Positions 1-5,716 of a stretch of DNA of 17,089 nucleotides are shown one piece after another. Made by a program: the position numbers and the translations under genes. The notes beneath the pieces are model-generated. The model saw only the letters and a program-made list of their open reading frames with translations. It was not told where the DNA came from and did not search any database. The stretch's first letter is position 1. Each line of letters begins with the position of its first letter. The stretch comes from Maricaulis sp965657935. Lineage in GTDB: Bacteria > Pseudomonadota > Alphaproteobacteria > Caulobacterales > Maricaulaceae. The stretch lies in the NCBI GenBank assembly GCA_965657935.1, contig CBFHQE010000057.1, forward strand, positions 1-17,089. The letters run 5' to 3'.

Positions 1-129
1 GGCCATGGCCTCGCGCCAAAATGGCTGCCGGACATTCTCAACCATCGCGCCTCACGCGCGCTCAAACGCGGCGACCCCATGGCCCTGGACATGGTCGACT
101 GGCGCAAAGAGGAAAACCAAGATGACTGA
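1..129 (+). CDS. pseI: C-terminal end of a PseI/NeuB-type nonulosonate (pseudaminic or sialic acid) synthase, partial
   Basis: Frame 1 is open from the window edge to TGA at 127-129 and gives about 42 residues. It reads GHGLAPKWLPDILNHRASRA then LKRGDPMALDMVDW, which has the shape of the C-terminal SAF (antifreeze-like) domain of NeuB/PseI synthases: a G-x-G-L-x-P motif, then a conserved A-S/R pair, then a R/K-G-x-P-M/L turn. These enzymes condense phosphoenolpyruvate with a 6-carbon amino sugar to make the 9-carbon acid. The TIM-barrel part lies outside the window. The last codons overlap the ATG of the methyltransferase at 122 by 8 nt, so the two genes are an operon. Pseudaminic rather than sialic acid is inferred from the neighbouring pseC and methylase. 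The domain call is fairly firm; the exact substrate is not. Confidence 0.72.
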   Translation, partial: GHGLAPKWLPDILNHRASRALKRGDPMALDMVDWRKEENQDD

Positions 130-754
130 TAGTGCTCAACTCGACGCCTGGCGTGGCGATTTCGGCAATGAATACGTGGATCGCAATGCGGCCCTGGACG
201 ATGTCCTGCGCATGCGCACCCGGATGTGGGCGCAGATGCTCAAGGCGCTCTACAATGATCCGCCGAAATCCATTCTGGAAGTGGGCTGCAATATCGGCCT
301 GAACCTGCGCACGATCACGCGCCTGGTCGGATCCGAACTTTTTGCCGTGGAGCCCAATGAGAAAGCCCGCAAAACCGTGGTCTCGGAGGGCGTGTTGCCC
401 GAAGGCAATCTGTTCAATGCCGCGGGCCAGAACATTCCTGTTGATGACGGCGCAATGGAGATGGTTTTTTCCGCAGGCGTGCTGATCCACATTCATCCGG
501 ATGATCTGCCCGCCGTTGCTGACGAAATGCATCGCGTGTCCAGCAAGTGGATTCTGGTCGCCGAGTACTTTTCAGCCAAGCCGGAAACCATTCCCTATCG
601 CGGCCGGGATGACCTGTTGTTCAAACGCGATTTCGGCGGCTTTTTCCTGGACCGTTTTCCGGATCTGGAAGTTGTCGATGACGGTTTCCTGTGGCAGCGC
701 ACCAGCGGTATCGACGACGTCACCTGGGCGCTGATGCGCAAGAAAGGCGCCTAG
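122..754 (+). CDS. Pseudaminic acid biosynthesis-associated SAM methyltransferase
   Basis: A 210-aa class I SAM-dependent methyltransferase. Motif I is EVGCNIG (residues 53-59), the acidic residue at the end of beta-2 is in AVEPN (75-79), and motif IV is FSAGVLIHIHP (116-126). Length and these motifs fit the small family of methylases found only in pseudaminic-acid gene clusters. The start at 122 is chosen because it overlaps the stop of the PseI-type gene (ATGACTGA), typical of translational coupling; an upstream ATG at 5 would read through the synthase gene in another frame. Its TAG stop interlocks with the stop of convergent pseC within CTAG at 751-754. The family context predicts methylation of a nonulosonic acid or its precursor, probably for flagellin glycans. 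The acceptor position is unknown. Confidence 0.82.
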   Translation: MTDSAQLDAWRGDFGNEYVDRNAALDDVLRMRTRMWAQMLKALYNDPPKSILEVGCNIGLNLRTITRLVGSELFAVEPNEKARKTVVSEGVLPEGNLFNAAGQNIPVDDGAMEMVFSAGVLIHIHPDDLPAVADEMHRVSSKWILVAEYFSAKPETIPYRGRDDLLFKRDFGGFFLDRFPDLEVVDDGFLWQRTSGIDDVTWALMRKKGA

Positions 755-1911
755 AGACCCAGCGCTTCGCGAAGCGCATCCACCACACGATCCGGATCAT
801 CATCCGCCATCCCCGGAAACAACGGCAAGCTCAATGTCTGCGCATAATATTGCGCAGCACCCGGCAGGGTCTGCTCACCGTATTTTTCTCGGTAATACGG
901 CTGGGACGGGATCGGAATATAGTGAACCTGGGTTCCGATTCCGCGCGCCTGCAGGGCCTTCATCACGGCCTCCCGGGACGTGCCAAATGCCCCGAAATCA
1001 ATCCGGACCGAATACAGGTGCAGGCATGGATCGCAATCTGTCGTGTGCGCGTTCGGCCGGATATGCTCGTCAACGGCCAGCAGAACATCATACCGCTCGG
1101 CCAGTGCCTGGCGCCGGGCCTTGAACGCCGGCAGCTTGGTCAGTTGCGAGCGCACCAGGGCGGCCTGCATGTCGGTCAGACGGTAATTCCATCCGATCGT
1201 CTGCATCTCGTACCACCAGGGCCCCTCATCCGGCTGCTGAAGCTTCTCCGGCGCCCGCTCCATGCCGTGACTGCGCTGGGCCCGCATGCGCGCTGCCAGC
1301 GCATCATTATTGGTGGTCACCATGCCCCCCTCACCCGCAGCAAGGGTTTTGACCGGATGAAAGGAAAAAACAGCCGCCAGGGAATGATCACAACCACCAA
1401 CGGCCTCGCCGCGCCAGCGGGTCCCGACGGCGTGGCAGGCGTCCTCGATCATCGAAGCGCCGTTGTCACAGCAGATCTTGCTGAGTGTCTCGATGTCTTC
1501 GCACTGCCCCGCCAGGTGAACCGGTAAGACCGCCTTTGCGCCCCCGGACCGGTCCAATGCCGCCACAAGCGTGTCAGGTGTCATCAAGCCTGTATCCGGA
1601 TCGACATCGGCAAAAACCACGTCAGCCCCGCAATAGAGCGCCGCATTGGCCGTTGCCAGGAAGGTGATGGATGGAATGATACAGACATCGCCCGGACCGA
1701 CATCCAGGCCTGCGAGCGCCAGGTGAAGCCCCGCTGTCGCGTTGGAACAGGCCACGGCGTGCCGGGCCCCGCAATGGGCGGCGAAGTCCGTTTCGAGGCC
1801 TGTAACGGCCGGTCCGGTGGTGAGCCAGTCGCCACGCAACACCTCGACCACGGCATCGATATCGTCCTGGTCGATGGATTGACGACCATAGGGCAGAAAC
1901 TTCTGTGACAT
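751..1911 (-). CDS. pseC: PseC-type UDP-4-keto-sugar aminotransferase
   Basis: A 386-aa DegT/DnrJ/EryC1-family PLP aminotransferase. In the pseudaminic acid pathway PseC transfers an amino group to C4 of the UDP-4-keto-6-deoxy-AltNAc made by PseB. Visible features are the early S-N-A-T-A-G-L cofactor phosphate region (56-62), the IEDACHAVG segment (155-163) with the Asp that contacts the PLP ring, and the Schiff-base lysine in FSFHPVKTLAAGEGG (Lys188). The N-terminal YGRQSIDQDDIDAVVEVLRG is typical of PseC. The ATG at 1911 has an AAAGGAG ribosome site at 1918-1924, seven bases away. It is the last gene of the minus-strand block, downstream of flagellin 1 and separated from it by a terminator, so it probably has its own promoter in 1912-2008 or depends on readthrough. 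Confidence 0.88.
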   Translation of the reverse strand: MSQKFLPYGRQSIDQDDIDAVVEVLRGDWLTTGPAVTGLETDFAAHCGARHAVACSNATAGLHLALAGLDVGPGDVCIIPSITFLATANAALYCGADVVFADVDPDTGLMTPDTLVAALDRSGGAKAVLPVHLAGQCEDIETLSKICCDNGASMIEDACHAVGTRWRGEAVGGCDHSLAAVFSFHPVKTLAAGEGGMVTTNNDALAARMRAQRSHGMERAPEKLQQPDEGPWWYEMQTIGWNYRLTDMQAALVRSQLTKLPAFKARRQALAERYDVLLAVDEHIRPNAHTTDCDPCLHLYSVRIDFGAFGTSREAVMKALQARGIGTQVHYIPIPSQPYYREKYGEQTLPGAAQYYAQTLSLPLFPGMADDDPDRVVDALREALGL

Positions 1912-1924
1912 TCAGCGCTCCTTT
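1912..1924 (-). promoter_or_regulatory. Ribosome binding site of pseC
   Basis: On the minus strand AAAGGAG (1918-1924) is followed by a 6-nt spacer and the ATG at 1911. This is the strongest Shine-Dalgarno match near the gene and fixes its start. Confidence 0.75.
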
Positions 1925-1948
1925 GAAGGAATACTGGCGCGAGTCGCG

Positions 1949-1980
1949 CAAACAGAAACGGCTCCCCGAAGGGAGCCGCA
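1949..1980 (-). terminator. Rho-independent terminator of flagellin 1
   Basis: The arms CGGCTCCC (1959-1966) and GGGAGCCG (1971-1978) form a perfect 8-bp stem. Read on the minus strand the loop is TTCG (a UUCG tetraloop), and the hairpin is followed by TTTCTGTTTG. It lies about 30 bases after the flagellin 1 stop and before the pseC ribosome site. Confidence 0.85.
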
Positions 1981-2008
1981 ACCGTGGTGGTGGAGACCGG
2001 GAACGGGT

Positions 2009-2842
2009 CTAGCCGTTGAACAGGTTCAGGATGATCTGCGGCTGGCTGTTGGCGATTGACAAGGCCTGCACGCCCAATTGTTGTTTAACCTGAAGGGCCT
2101 GAAGCTTGGCGCTCTCTACGGCCAGGTCAGCGTCGACGAGGTCGCCTATGCCCTTGGTGAGGCTGTCCATCAGCTTGCCGACAAACCCGGCATGCGCTTC
2201 GAGCTTCTTGACGTCAGACCCGAGATTGGCGAGCGCCTGGTTCACATTATCAAGGCTGGTCTGGATCTGCGATGCTACGGTGCTCGCCAGTGTCACCGAT
2301 CCCAGGGACGCGGTTGTCGTGAGCGTGATTATGGCACCGGACAGACTCATATCCTGCGATTTCAGCGTAACCGAGCGGGAGGCTTCGGCGTCTGCGAGGA
2401 ATTCGATGCCACTGGTGACAGCGCCATTGATCATGTTGGCGCCATCAAACTCGGCATTCGCGATAATGCCCTGAACCTGGTCAACCAGTGCCTTGAAGTC
2501 ACTGTCATAAGCGGCCCGCGAAAAGGAATCGAGCGACGGATCCATGGCCGCCACAGCCTTCTCGCGCATTTGTACAAGGAGATCGGAAATGGCTTCGCCC
2601 GCTGCCAGAGCAACATCACCAATTGTACTGGCTCTTTCCAGACCGGTCTGGACCGCTCCAAGTGCACTGACATCCGCACGCATGCCCTGGGCAACTGCGT
2701 AGATGGCCGCGTTATCCTTGGCGCCGGCAATCCGCAGGCCGGTGTTGATACGGTTCTGGGTCTGATCCATCTCAACATTTGTCTTGTTGAGATTCTGCAG
2801 AGCGATCATGGCCCCGGTATTGGTGTGGACACTCATCGTCAT
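2009..2842 (-). CDS. Flagellin 1 (divergent paralogue)
   Basis: A 277-aa flagellin with the N-terminal D0/D1 pattern (VHTNTGAMIALQNLN, then QNRINTGL) and the C-terminal D1/D0 pattern (DLVDADLAVESAKLQALQVK, then QQLGVQALSIAN). There is almost no variable central domain, as in Caulobacter flagellins. It is clearly more diverged from flagellins 2 and 3 than they are from each other, notably in the middle (for example VTLKSQDMSLSGAIITLTTT). The start at 2842 is preferred because GGGAG (2851-2855) is 8 bases upstream; the second ATG at 2836 (MSVHTN, matching the family start) is 14 bases away and remains possible. A sigma-54-type promoter and GC-rich upstream elements precede it and a terminator follows. 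It is probably an O-glycosylation acceptor for the FlmG-like enzyme, by inference. Confidence 0.93.
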   Translation of the reverse strand: MTMSVHTNTGAMIALQNLNKTNVEMDQTQNRINTGLRIAGAKDNAAIYAVAQGMRADVSALGAVQTGLERASTIGDVALAAGEAISDLLVQMREKAVAAMDPSLDSFSRAAYDSDFKALVDQVQGIIANAEFDGANMINGAVTSGIEFLADAEASRSVTLKSQDMSLSGAIITLTTTASLGSVTLASTVASQIQTSLDNVNQALANLGSDVKKLEAHAGFVGKLMDSLTKGIGDLVDADLAVESAKLQALQVKQQLGVQALSIANSQPQIILNLFNG

Positions 2843-2865
2843 GCGACATTCTCCCGCAAATTCCT

Positions 2866-2881
2866 GCTGCTGTTTTGCAGC
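2866..2881 (-). promoter_or_regulatory. 5' leader hairpin of flagellin 1 mRNA (AAAAC loop)
   Basis: Read on the minus strand the leader contains GCTGC-AAAACA-GCAGC, a perfect 5-bp stem, about +8 to +23 of the predicted transcript and 23 nt before the start codon. The loop matches the AAAAC loops in the leaders of flagellins 2 and 3 while the stem sequence differs. It is a candidate contact site for FlbT, which in Caulobacter acts on the flagellin 5' UTR. Confidence 0.55.
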
Positions 2882-2898
2882 GTGTTCGCAGTCCTATG

Positions 2899-2914
2899 CG
2901 CAAGCGGTGTGCCG
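2899..2914 (-). promoter_or_regulatory. Sigma-54-type promoter of flagellin 1
   Basis: On the minus strand CGGCAC-ACCGC-TTGC (2900-2914) has the -24 GG and -12 GC of RpoN promoters with the correct 5-nt internal spacing. The predicted transcription start is near 2888, giving a leader of about 46 nt. Confidence 0.75.
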
Positions 2915-2955
2915 CTTTGCCAACCAAGTAATAACCTTAATGAATTCAATACAAT

Positions 2956-2984
2956 AAAAAACCCCGCTCGATTTTCAAGGGGGG
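2956..2984 (-). terminator. Possible weak terminator after the flaG-like gene
   Basis: On the minus strand CCCC and GGGG (2979-2982 with 2962-2965) flank a 13-nt loop and are followed by six T (2956-2961). The stem is only about 4 bp, so this may just be the AT-rich bend between the upstream elements and the flagellin 1 promoter. Confidence 0.25.
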
Positions 2985-2997
2985 CGAAAACTTAGAT

Positions 2998-3040
2998 TTG
3001 CCGGGTGCAGCTTGCCCGGGCGGACAATATTGCCGGGTGC
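2998..3040 (-). promoter_or_regulatory. Upstream activator (FlbD/ftr-like) elements of flagellin 1
   Basis: Three copies of TTGCC(C)GGG occur at 2998-3005, 3012-3020 and 3030-3037; the first and third extend to an identical 11-mer TTGCCGGGTGC, 32 bp apart. They lie 84-123 bp upstream of the sigma-54 promoter, the range expected for enhancer sites of a sigma-54 activator. In Caulobacter class IV flagellar genes FlbD binds CCCGGCAA-like ftr sites. Assignment to FlbD is inference. Confidence 0.6.
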
Positions 3041-3433
3041 CTAGACGCGCTGATTGACCAGACCTGCCGTGTGAGTCCGCAGATACTCCAGCAGATCGGA
3101 ATGCTTTTCGGGTGGCCATCGCCTGACGGTCTCGCCGGACTCATCGTCAATCATCAGATAGACATACTCACCGGACGCGTTGTCCTGCGTGATTTTAAGA
3201 CGTGAGTTTGCAAAAGGGGTTTCCGAGAGTTCCTGGATGCGTTTCTCGACCACCTGGTGGGCCGGACGGCTTTCCATTCCTTCTGGATCTGTCCTGGATG
3301 CACCGCTCCCGTCCTGTTCCTCGACAGGTTGAATGCGAGTGCTGTCCTGACGATTTCGATCGGCAATCTTCTCTCGATTGTCAGATGCCGAAACCGCCGC
3401 GACAGATGCTGGATTAAATCCTGTTTCTGCCAT
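3041..3433 (-). CDS. flaG: FlaG-like flagellar protein
   Basis: A 130-aa protein with a disordered, charged N-terminal half (residues 1-70) and a C-terminal domain of FlaG type: LKITQDNASGEYVYLMIDDE followed by SGETVRRWPPEK. This matches the FlaG pattern of a short beta-hairpin, D-x-x-T/S-G-E-x-x-R, then I/W-P-P-E. FlaG proteins accompany flagellin genes and influence filament length in some bacteria; the role in this group is unclear. The start at 3433 has only a poorly spaced AGGA just before the ATG, so translation may depend on readthrough or coupling. It lies downstream of flagellin 2 in the same direction, separated by a hairpin without a T-tract, and its end touches the upstream elements of flagellin 1. 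Confidence 0.72.
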   Translation of the reverse strand: MAETGFNPASVAAVSASDNREKIADRNRQDSTRIQPVEEQDGSGASRTDPEGMESRPAHQVVEKRIQELSETPFANSRLKITQDNASGEYVYLMIDDESGETVRRWPPEKHSDLLEYLRTHTAGLVNQRV

Positions 3434-3500
3434 GTCCTATTCGCCGACGCGGAGACGCCAGCGCCTCCAGTTTGATTCCCGTCATCCGCCTCCGGGAAGC

Positions 3501-3526
3501 GGAAGGTGGGCACTAACCCACCTTCC
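3501..3526 (-). terminator. Stem-loop after flagellin 2, no T-tract
   Basis: GGAAGGTGGG (3501-3510) and CCCACCTTCC (3517-3526) form a perfect 10-bp stem with a 6-nt loop, starting 10 bases after the flagellin 2 stop. No run of T follows on either strand, unlike the hairpins after flagellins 1 and 3. It may protect the flagellin mRNA 3' end or attenuate transcription into the flaG-like gene rather than stop it fully. Confidence 0.55.
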
Positions 3527-3536
3527 AATTCCGGGA

Positions 3537-4361
3537 TTAACGGAAGTAACCCAGGATGGTGGACGGAGCACTGTTCGCAATGGACAGAGCCTGTACACCA
3601 AGCTGTTGCTTGACCTGCAAAGACTGCAAGCGAGCGCTCTCCTTGGCCAGGTCCGCGTCGACCAGGTTGCCGATACCCTTTTCGAGGGAATCAGACAGCT
3701 TGCCTACGAAGTCCTTGTGGATGCCCAGGGACTTGGAAGCCGTACCCAGGCGAGCCAGAGAAGAGTTCAGGTTGTTGATTGACGTAGAGATCGTACCCGC
3801 AATCGTGCTGGCTGCGCCGGCGGACTCCATGGAGGCCGTTGCAGCAAGCGTGACGACACCACCACCGAGTGACAGGTTTTCGTCCTGGATCGAAATCGTG
3901 GACGAACCCGAAGCATTAGCGAGTGCGGAGATCGAAGTCACAGAGTTGTTGATCATGTTGGTGCCGTTGAACGAAGCGTTCGAAACGATCTTGCCAATCT
4001 GATCACGAAGGGCCTTGAAATCCTCGTTCAGCGCCGTACGGGACGCAGAGTCGAGAGACTTGTCCGAAGCGGCCAGGGCCTTCTCTTTCATCTCAACGAG
4101 GAGGTCGGAGACAGCTTCACCAGCAGCCAGCGCAACATCGACAGAAGACGCAGCCAGATCCAGCGAGTTGCTGACGGCTTCATAGCCTTTTACGTCAGCA
4201 CGCATTTTCTGGGCGATCGCGTAAACACCACCATTGTCCTTGGCGGACGCAACGGCCAGGCCCGTATTGATGCGGGACTGAACTTGGGAGATGTCACGAT
4301 TGGTCTGGTTGAGATTCTGCAGCGCAACCATGGCGCCGGCATTGGTATTGATTGTAGCCAT
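3537..4361 (-). CDS. Flagellin 2
   Basis: A 274-aa flagellin. The N-terminus is MATINTNAGAMVALQNLNQT, followed by QSRINTGL; the C-terminus is DLVDADLAKESARLQSLQVK, then QQLGVQALSIAN and a short ILGYFR end. The ATG at 4361 is chosen over an upstream in-frame ATG at 4436 because it gives the canonical flagellin start and lies within the predicted transcript; the ribosome site is a modest AAAGGG about 8 bases upstream. The region from about residue 70 to the C-terminus is nearly identical to flagellin 3, including long stretches at DNA level, indicating recent duplication or gene conversion. The central segment SGSSTISIQDENLSLGGG is rich in Ser/Thr, plausible glycan acceptors. It has its own sigma-54-type promoter. 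Confidence 0.95.
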   Translation of the reverse strand: MATINTNAGAMVALQNLNQTNRDISQVQSRINTGLAVASAKDNGGVYAIAQKMRADVKGYEAVSNSLDLAASSVDVALAAGEAVSDLLVEMKEKALAASDKSLDSASRTALNEDFKALRDQIGKIVSNASFNGTNMINNSVTSISALANASGSSTISIQDENLSLGGGVVTLAATASMESAGAASTIAGTISTSINNLNSSLARLGTASKSLGIHKDFVGKLSDSLEKGIGNLVDADLAKESARLQSLQVKQQLGVQALSIANSAPSTILGYFR

Positions 4362-4388
4362 TTCTTGGCCCTTTCCATTCTGGTTTCT

Positions 4389-4403
4389 CGGACGTTTTGT
4401 CCG
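4389..4403 (-). promoter_or_regulatory. 5' leader hairpin of flagellin 2 mRNA (AAAAC loop)
   Basis: Read on the minus strand: CGGAC-AAAAC-GTCCG, a perfect 5-bp stem, 27 nt before the start codon. A second hairpin, GGATC-AGAA-GATCC (4406-4419), sits just before it at the predicted 5' end. The AAAAC loop is shared with the other two flagellin leaders. Candidate FlbT-responsive element. Confidence 0.6.
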
Positions 4404-4405
4404 TT

Positions 4406-4419
4406 GGATCTTCTGATCC
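4406..4419 (-). promoter_or_regulatory. 5'-terminal hairpin of flagellin 2 leader
   Basis: GGATC (4406-4410) and GATCC (4415-4419) make a 5-bp stem with a 4-nt loop, starting about 2 nt from the predicted transcription start. It could protect the mRNA 5' end. Flagellin 3 also has a second hairpin, but on the other side of its AAAAC hairpin. Confidence 0.4.
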
Positions 4420-4432
4420 GGCCTATTACACA

Positions 4433-4447
4433 GCAAGGGAAGTGCCA
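4433..4447 (-). promoter_or_regulatory. Sigma-54-type promoter of flagellin 2
   Basis: Minus strand TGGCAC-TTCCC-TTGC is a near-perfect RpoN promoter (TGGCAC-N5-TTGC). Predicted start of transcription near 4421, leader about 60 nt. Confidence 0.85.
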
Positions 4448-4464
4448 GTTTTTGCTTGACCTAC

Positions 4465-4472
4465 ATGGTTAA
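4465..4472 (-). promoter_or_regulatory. TTAACCAT half-site upstream of flagellin 2 promoter
   Basis: Minus strand TTAACCAT resembles the CtrA half-site form known in Caulobacter. It sits about 18 bp upstream of the sigma-54 element. There is no second half-site, so the assignment is tentative. Confidence 0.25.
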
Positions 4473-4493
4473 CCCCGAATCACCCCGAATCAC
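4472..4493. repeat. Tandem 10-bp repeat between enhancer and promoter of flagellin 2
   Basis: ACCCCGAATC occurs twice head to tail (4472-4481, 4482-4491) followed by AC of a third unit. The period is close to one DNA helical turn. No matching repeat is seen upstream of the other two flagellins. Confidence 0.7.
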
Positions 4494-4520
4494 TGGGAGT
4501 TTTCTGCCGAGTCGGATTTT

Positions 4521-4595
4521 CCCGGTAACCATTCACCCGGCAAGCTTTGCCCAGTAAAGCGCACAATCCGCCCGGCAATTTCTGCCGGTCGGCAA
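4521..4595 (-). promoter_or_regulatory. Upstream activator (FlbD/ftr-like) elements of flagellin 2
   Basis: CCCGGCAA occurs at 4536-4543 and 4571-4578; a perfect inverted repeat CCGGCA-N5-TGCCGG spans 4572-4588, with a further CGGCAA at 4590-4595 and a related CCCGGTAA at 4521-4528. They lie roughly 75-150 bp upstream of the sigma-54 promoter, matching the placement at flagellins 1 and 3. FlbD binding is inferred from Caulobacter. Confidence 0.6.
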
Positions 4596-4664
4596 ATATT
4601 TATGCTTAACAGCGGGTAAACGGCTGACTGCGGGCGCACGAATGCGCCTCCGCTGGTGGTGCAG

Positions 4665-4701
4665 AAAAAAAATGCTGGGATCGCTCGAAAGCGATCCCAG
4701 C
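4665..4701 (-). terminator. Rho-independent terminator of flagellin 3
   Basis: GCTGGGATCGCT (4674-4685) and AGCGATCCCAGC (4690-4701) form a perfect 12-bp stem. On the minus strand the loop is TTCG and eight T (4665-4672) follow. This is the strongest terminator in the window, starting 10 bases after the flagellin 3 stop. Confidence 0.95.
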
Positions 4702-4711
4702 GCGCGTACGT

Positions 4712-5536
4712 TTACTGGAAGAACGACATGATCGTCTGCGGCGCCTGATTGGCGATGGACAGTGCCTGAACGCCCAGTTGCTGCTTGACCTGCAGCGACT
4801 GCAAACGTGCACTTTCCTTGGCCAGGTCGGCGTCGACCAGATTGCCAATGCCCACTTCCAGGGAATCGGTCAGCTGCTGCACAAAGCCTTTATGAATCTC
4901 AAGCGACTTGGCGGCCGTACCCAAACGGGCCAAGGACGAGTTGAGATTGTTCAGGGACGTAGAGATCGTACCGGCAATTGTCGAAGCTGCGCCGGCGGAC
5001 TCCATGGAGGCCGTAGCTGCCAGCGTCACGACACCACCACCGAGCGAGAGGTTCTCGTCCGAGATGGAGATCGTGCTTGATCCGTCCTGGTTAGCCAGGG
5101 CGGAAATCGACGTCACCGAGTTGTTGATCAAGTTCGTCCCATTGAACGCGGCCGTGGATACCATCTTGCCGATCTGGTCACGCAGGGCCTTGAAATCTTC
5201 GTTCAGGGCCGTACGCGAGGCAGAATCAAGAGAGGAATCCGATGCAGCGAGTGCCTTCTCCTTCATTTCGATGAGCAGATCCGAAATGCCCTCGCCTGCC
5301 GCCAGGGCGACATCGACAACAGAACGGGTCCGATCGAGGCTCTGCTGAACAACACCATAACCCGCAACCTGAGCCCGCATGCGCTGCGCAATAGCGAATG
5401 TACCGCCATCGTCTTTAGCGCCCGCGACTTTCATGCCGGTGTTGATGCGGTTCTGAACTTCGTTCATCGACTGGTTCGTAGCGTTCAAGTTCTGCAGGGC
5501 CACCATGGCCCCAGCGTTGGTGTTCACAGAAAGCAT
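4712..5536 (-). CDS. Flagellin 3
   Basis: A 274-aa flagellin starting MLSVNTNAGAMVALQNLNAT, then QNRINTGM, and ending QQLGVQALSIAN plus QAPQTIMSFFQ. The ATG at 5536 is supported by GGAGG seven bases upstream; the open frame continues to 5677, but that extension is not flagellin-like and starts upstream of the predicted promoter. The core from about residue 70 onward is almost the same as flagellin 2 (for example LDSASRTALNEDFKALRDQI, and SLGGGVVTLAATASMESAGA). Differences concentrate in the first 60 residues and the last 12, which form the filament core D0 region. It has its own sigma-54-type promoter, leader hairpins and terminator, so it is a single-gene unit downstream of flbT-flaF. Confidence 0.95.
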   Translation of the reverse strand: MLSVNTNAGAMVALQNLNATNQSMNEVQNRINTGMKVAGAKDDGGTFAIAQRMRAQVAGYGVVQQSLDRTRSVVDVALAAGEGISDLLIEMKEKALAASDSSLDSASRTALNEDFKALRDQIGKMVSTAAFNGTNLINNSVTSISALANQDGSSTISISDENLSLGGGVVTLAATASMESAGAASTIAGTISTSLNNLNSSLARLGTAAKSLEIHKGFVQQLTDSLEVGIGNLVDADLAKESARLQSLQVKQQLGVQALSIANQAPQTIMSFFQ

Positions 5537-5565
5537 AATTGTTCCTCCGTTCTGGAAGCAATGAA

Positions 5566-5580
5566 GCCGAATTTTTCGGC
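5566..5580 (-). promoter_or_regulatory. Second leader hairpin of flagellin 3 mRNA
   Basis: GCCGAA (5566-5571) and TTCGGC (5575-5580) form a perfect 6-bp stem with a 3-nt loop, directly after the AAAAC hairpin and about 29 nt before the start codon. Confidence 0.5.
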
Positions 5581-5582
5581 CT

Positions 5583-5595
5583 GGACGTTTTGTCC
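5583..5595 (-). promoter_or_regulatory. 5' leader hairpin of flagellin 3 mRNA (AAAAC loop)
   Basis: Minus strand GGAC-AAAAC-GTCC: 4-bp stem with the same loop as flagellin 2, located at about +2 to +15 of the predicted transcript. Candidate FlbT-responsive element. Confidence 0.55.
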
Positions 5596-5608
5596 TGCCG
5601 CAAGCTTC

Positions 5609-5623
5609 GCAAGCGTCATGCCG
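5609..5623 (-). promoter_or_regulatory. Sigma-54-type promoter of flagellin 3
   Basis: Minus strand CGGCAT-GACGC-TTGC keeps the essential GG and GC dinucleotides with correct spacing. Predicted start near 5597, leader about 61 nt. Confidence 0.7.
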
Positions 5624-5716
5624 CTGATCGCATAGGCTATGGCACTGTTTAACATGTGGAATTTTGAACACCGCCATCGCCGAAAACGGTGGGCAGGCTG
5701 GAAGTGCAGCCCGTTA

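Larger units (their letters stand above)
4448..4711. other. Intergenic region between flagellin 2 promoter and flagellin 3
   Basis: About 260 bases with no credible gene. It holds the CtrA-like half-site, the tandem 10-mer, the ftr-like repeats and, at its right end, the flagellin 3 terminator. Short open frames here lack ribosome sites and overlap these elements. Confidence 0.7.

Noticed and set aside
5..121. N-terminal extension of the methyltransferase from ATG 5
   Set aside because: These bases encode the SAF-domain end of the synthase in another frame, and the methyltransferase family starts at 122.
62..532. Long minus-strand open frame opposite the methyltransferase
   Set aside because: No ribosome site or recognisable domain; the plus-strand frame has clear SAM motifs. 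It is a GC-rich shadow.
691..1527. 278-codon plus-strand open frame opposite pseC
   Set aside because: Pro/Arg/Gln-rich translation with no domain, opposite a well-recognised aminotransferase.
2078..2995. 305-codon plus-strand open frame opposite flagellin 1
   Set aside because: Mirror of flagellin codon bias; the minus-strand protein is unmistakable.
4606..4620. TTAA-N7-TAAA as a CtrA box
   Set aside because: The second half-site is mismatched and the position, near the flagellin 3 terminator and about 170 bp upstream of the flagellin 2 promoter, gives no support.
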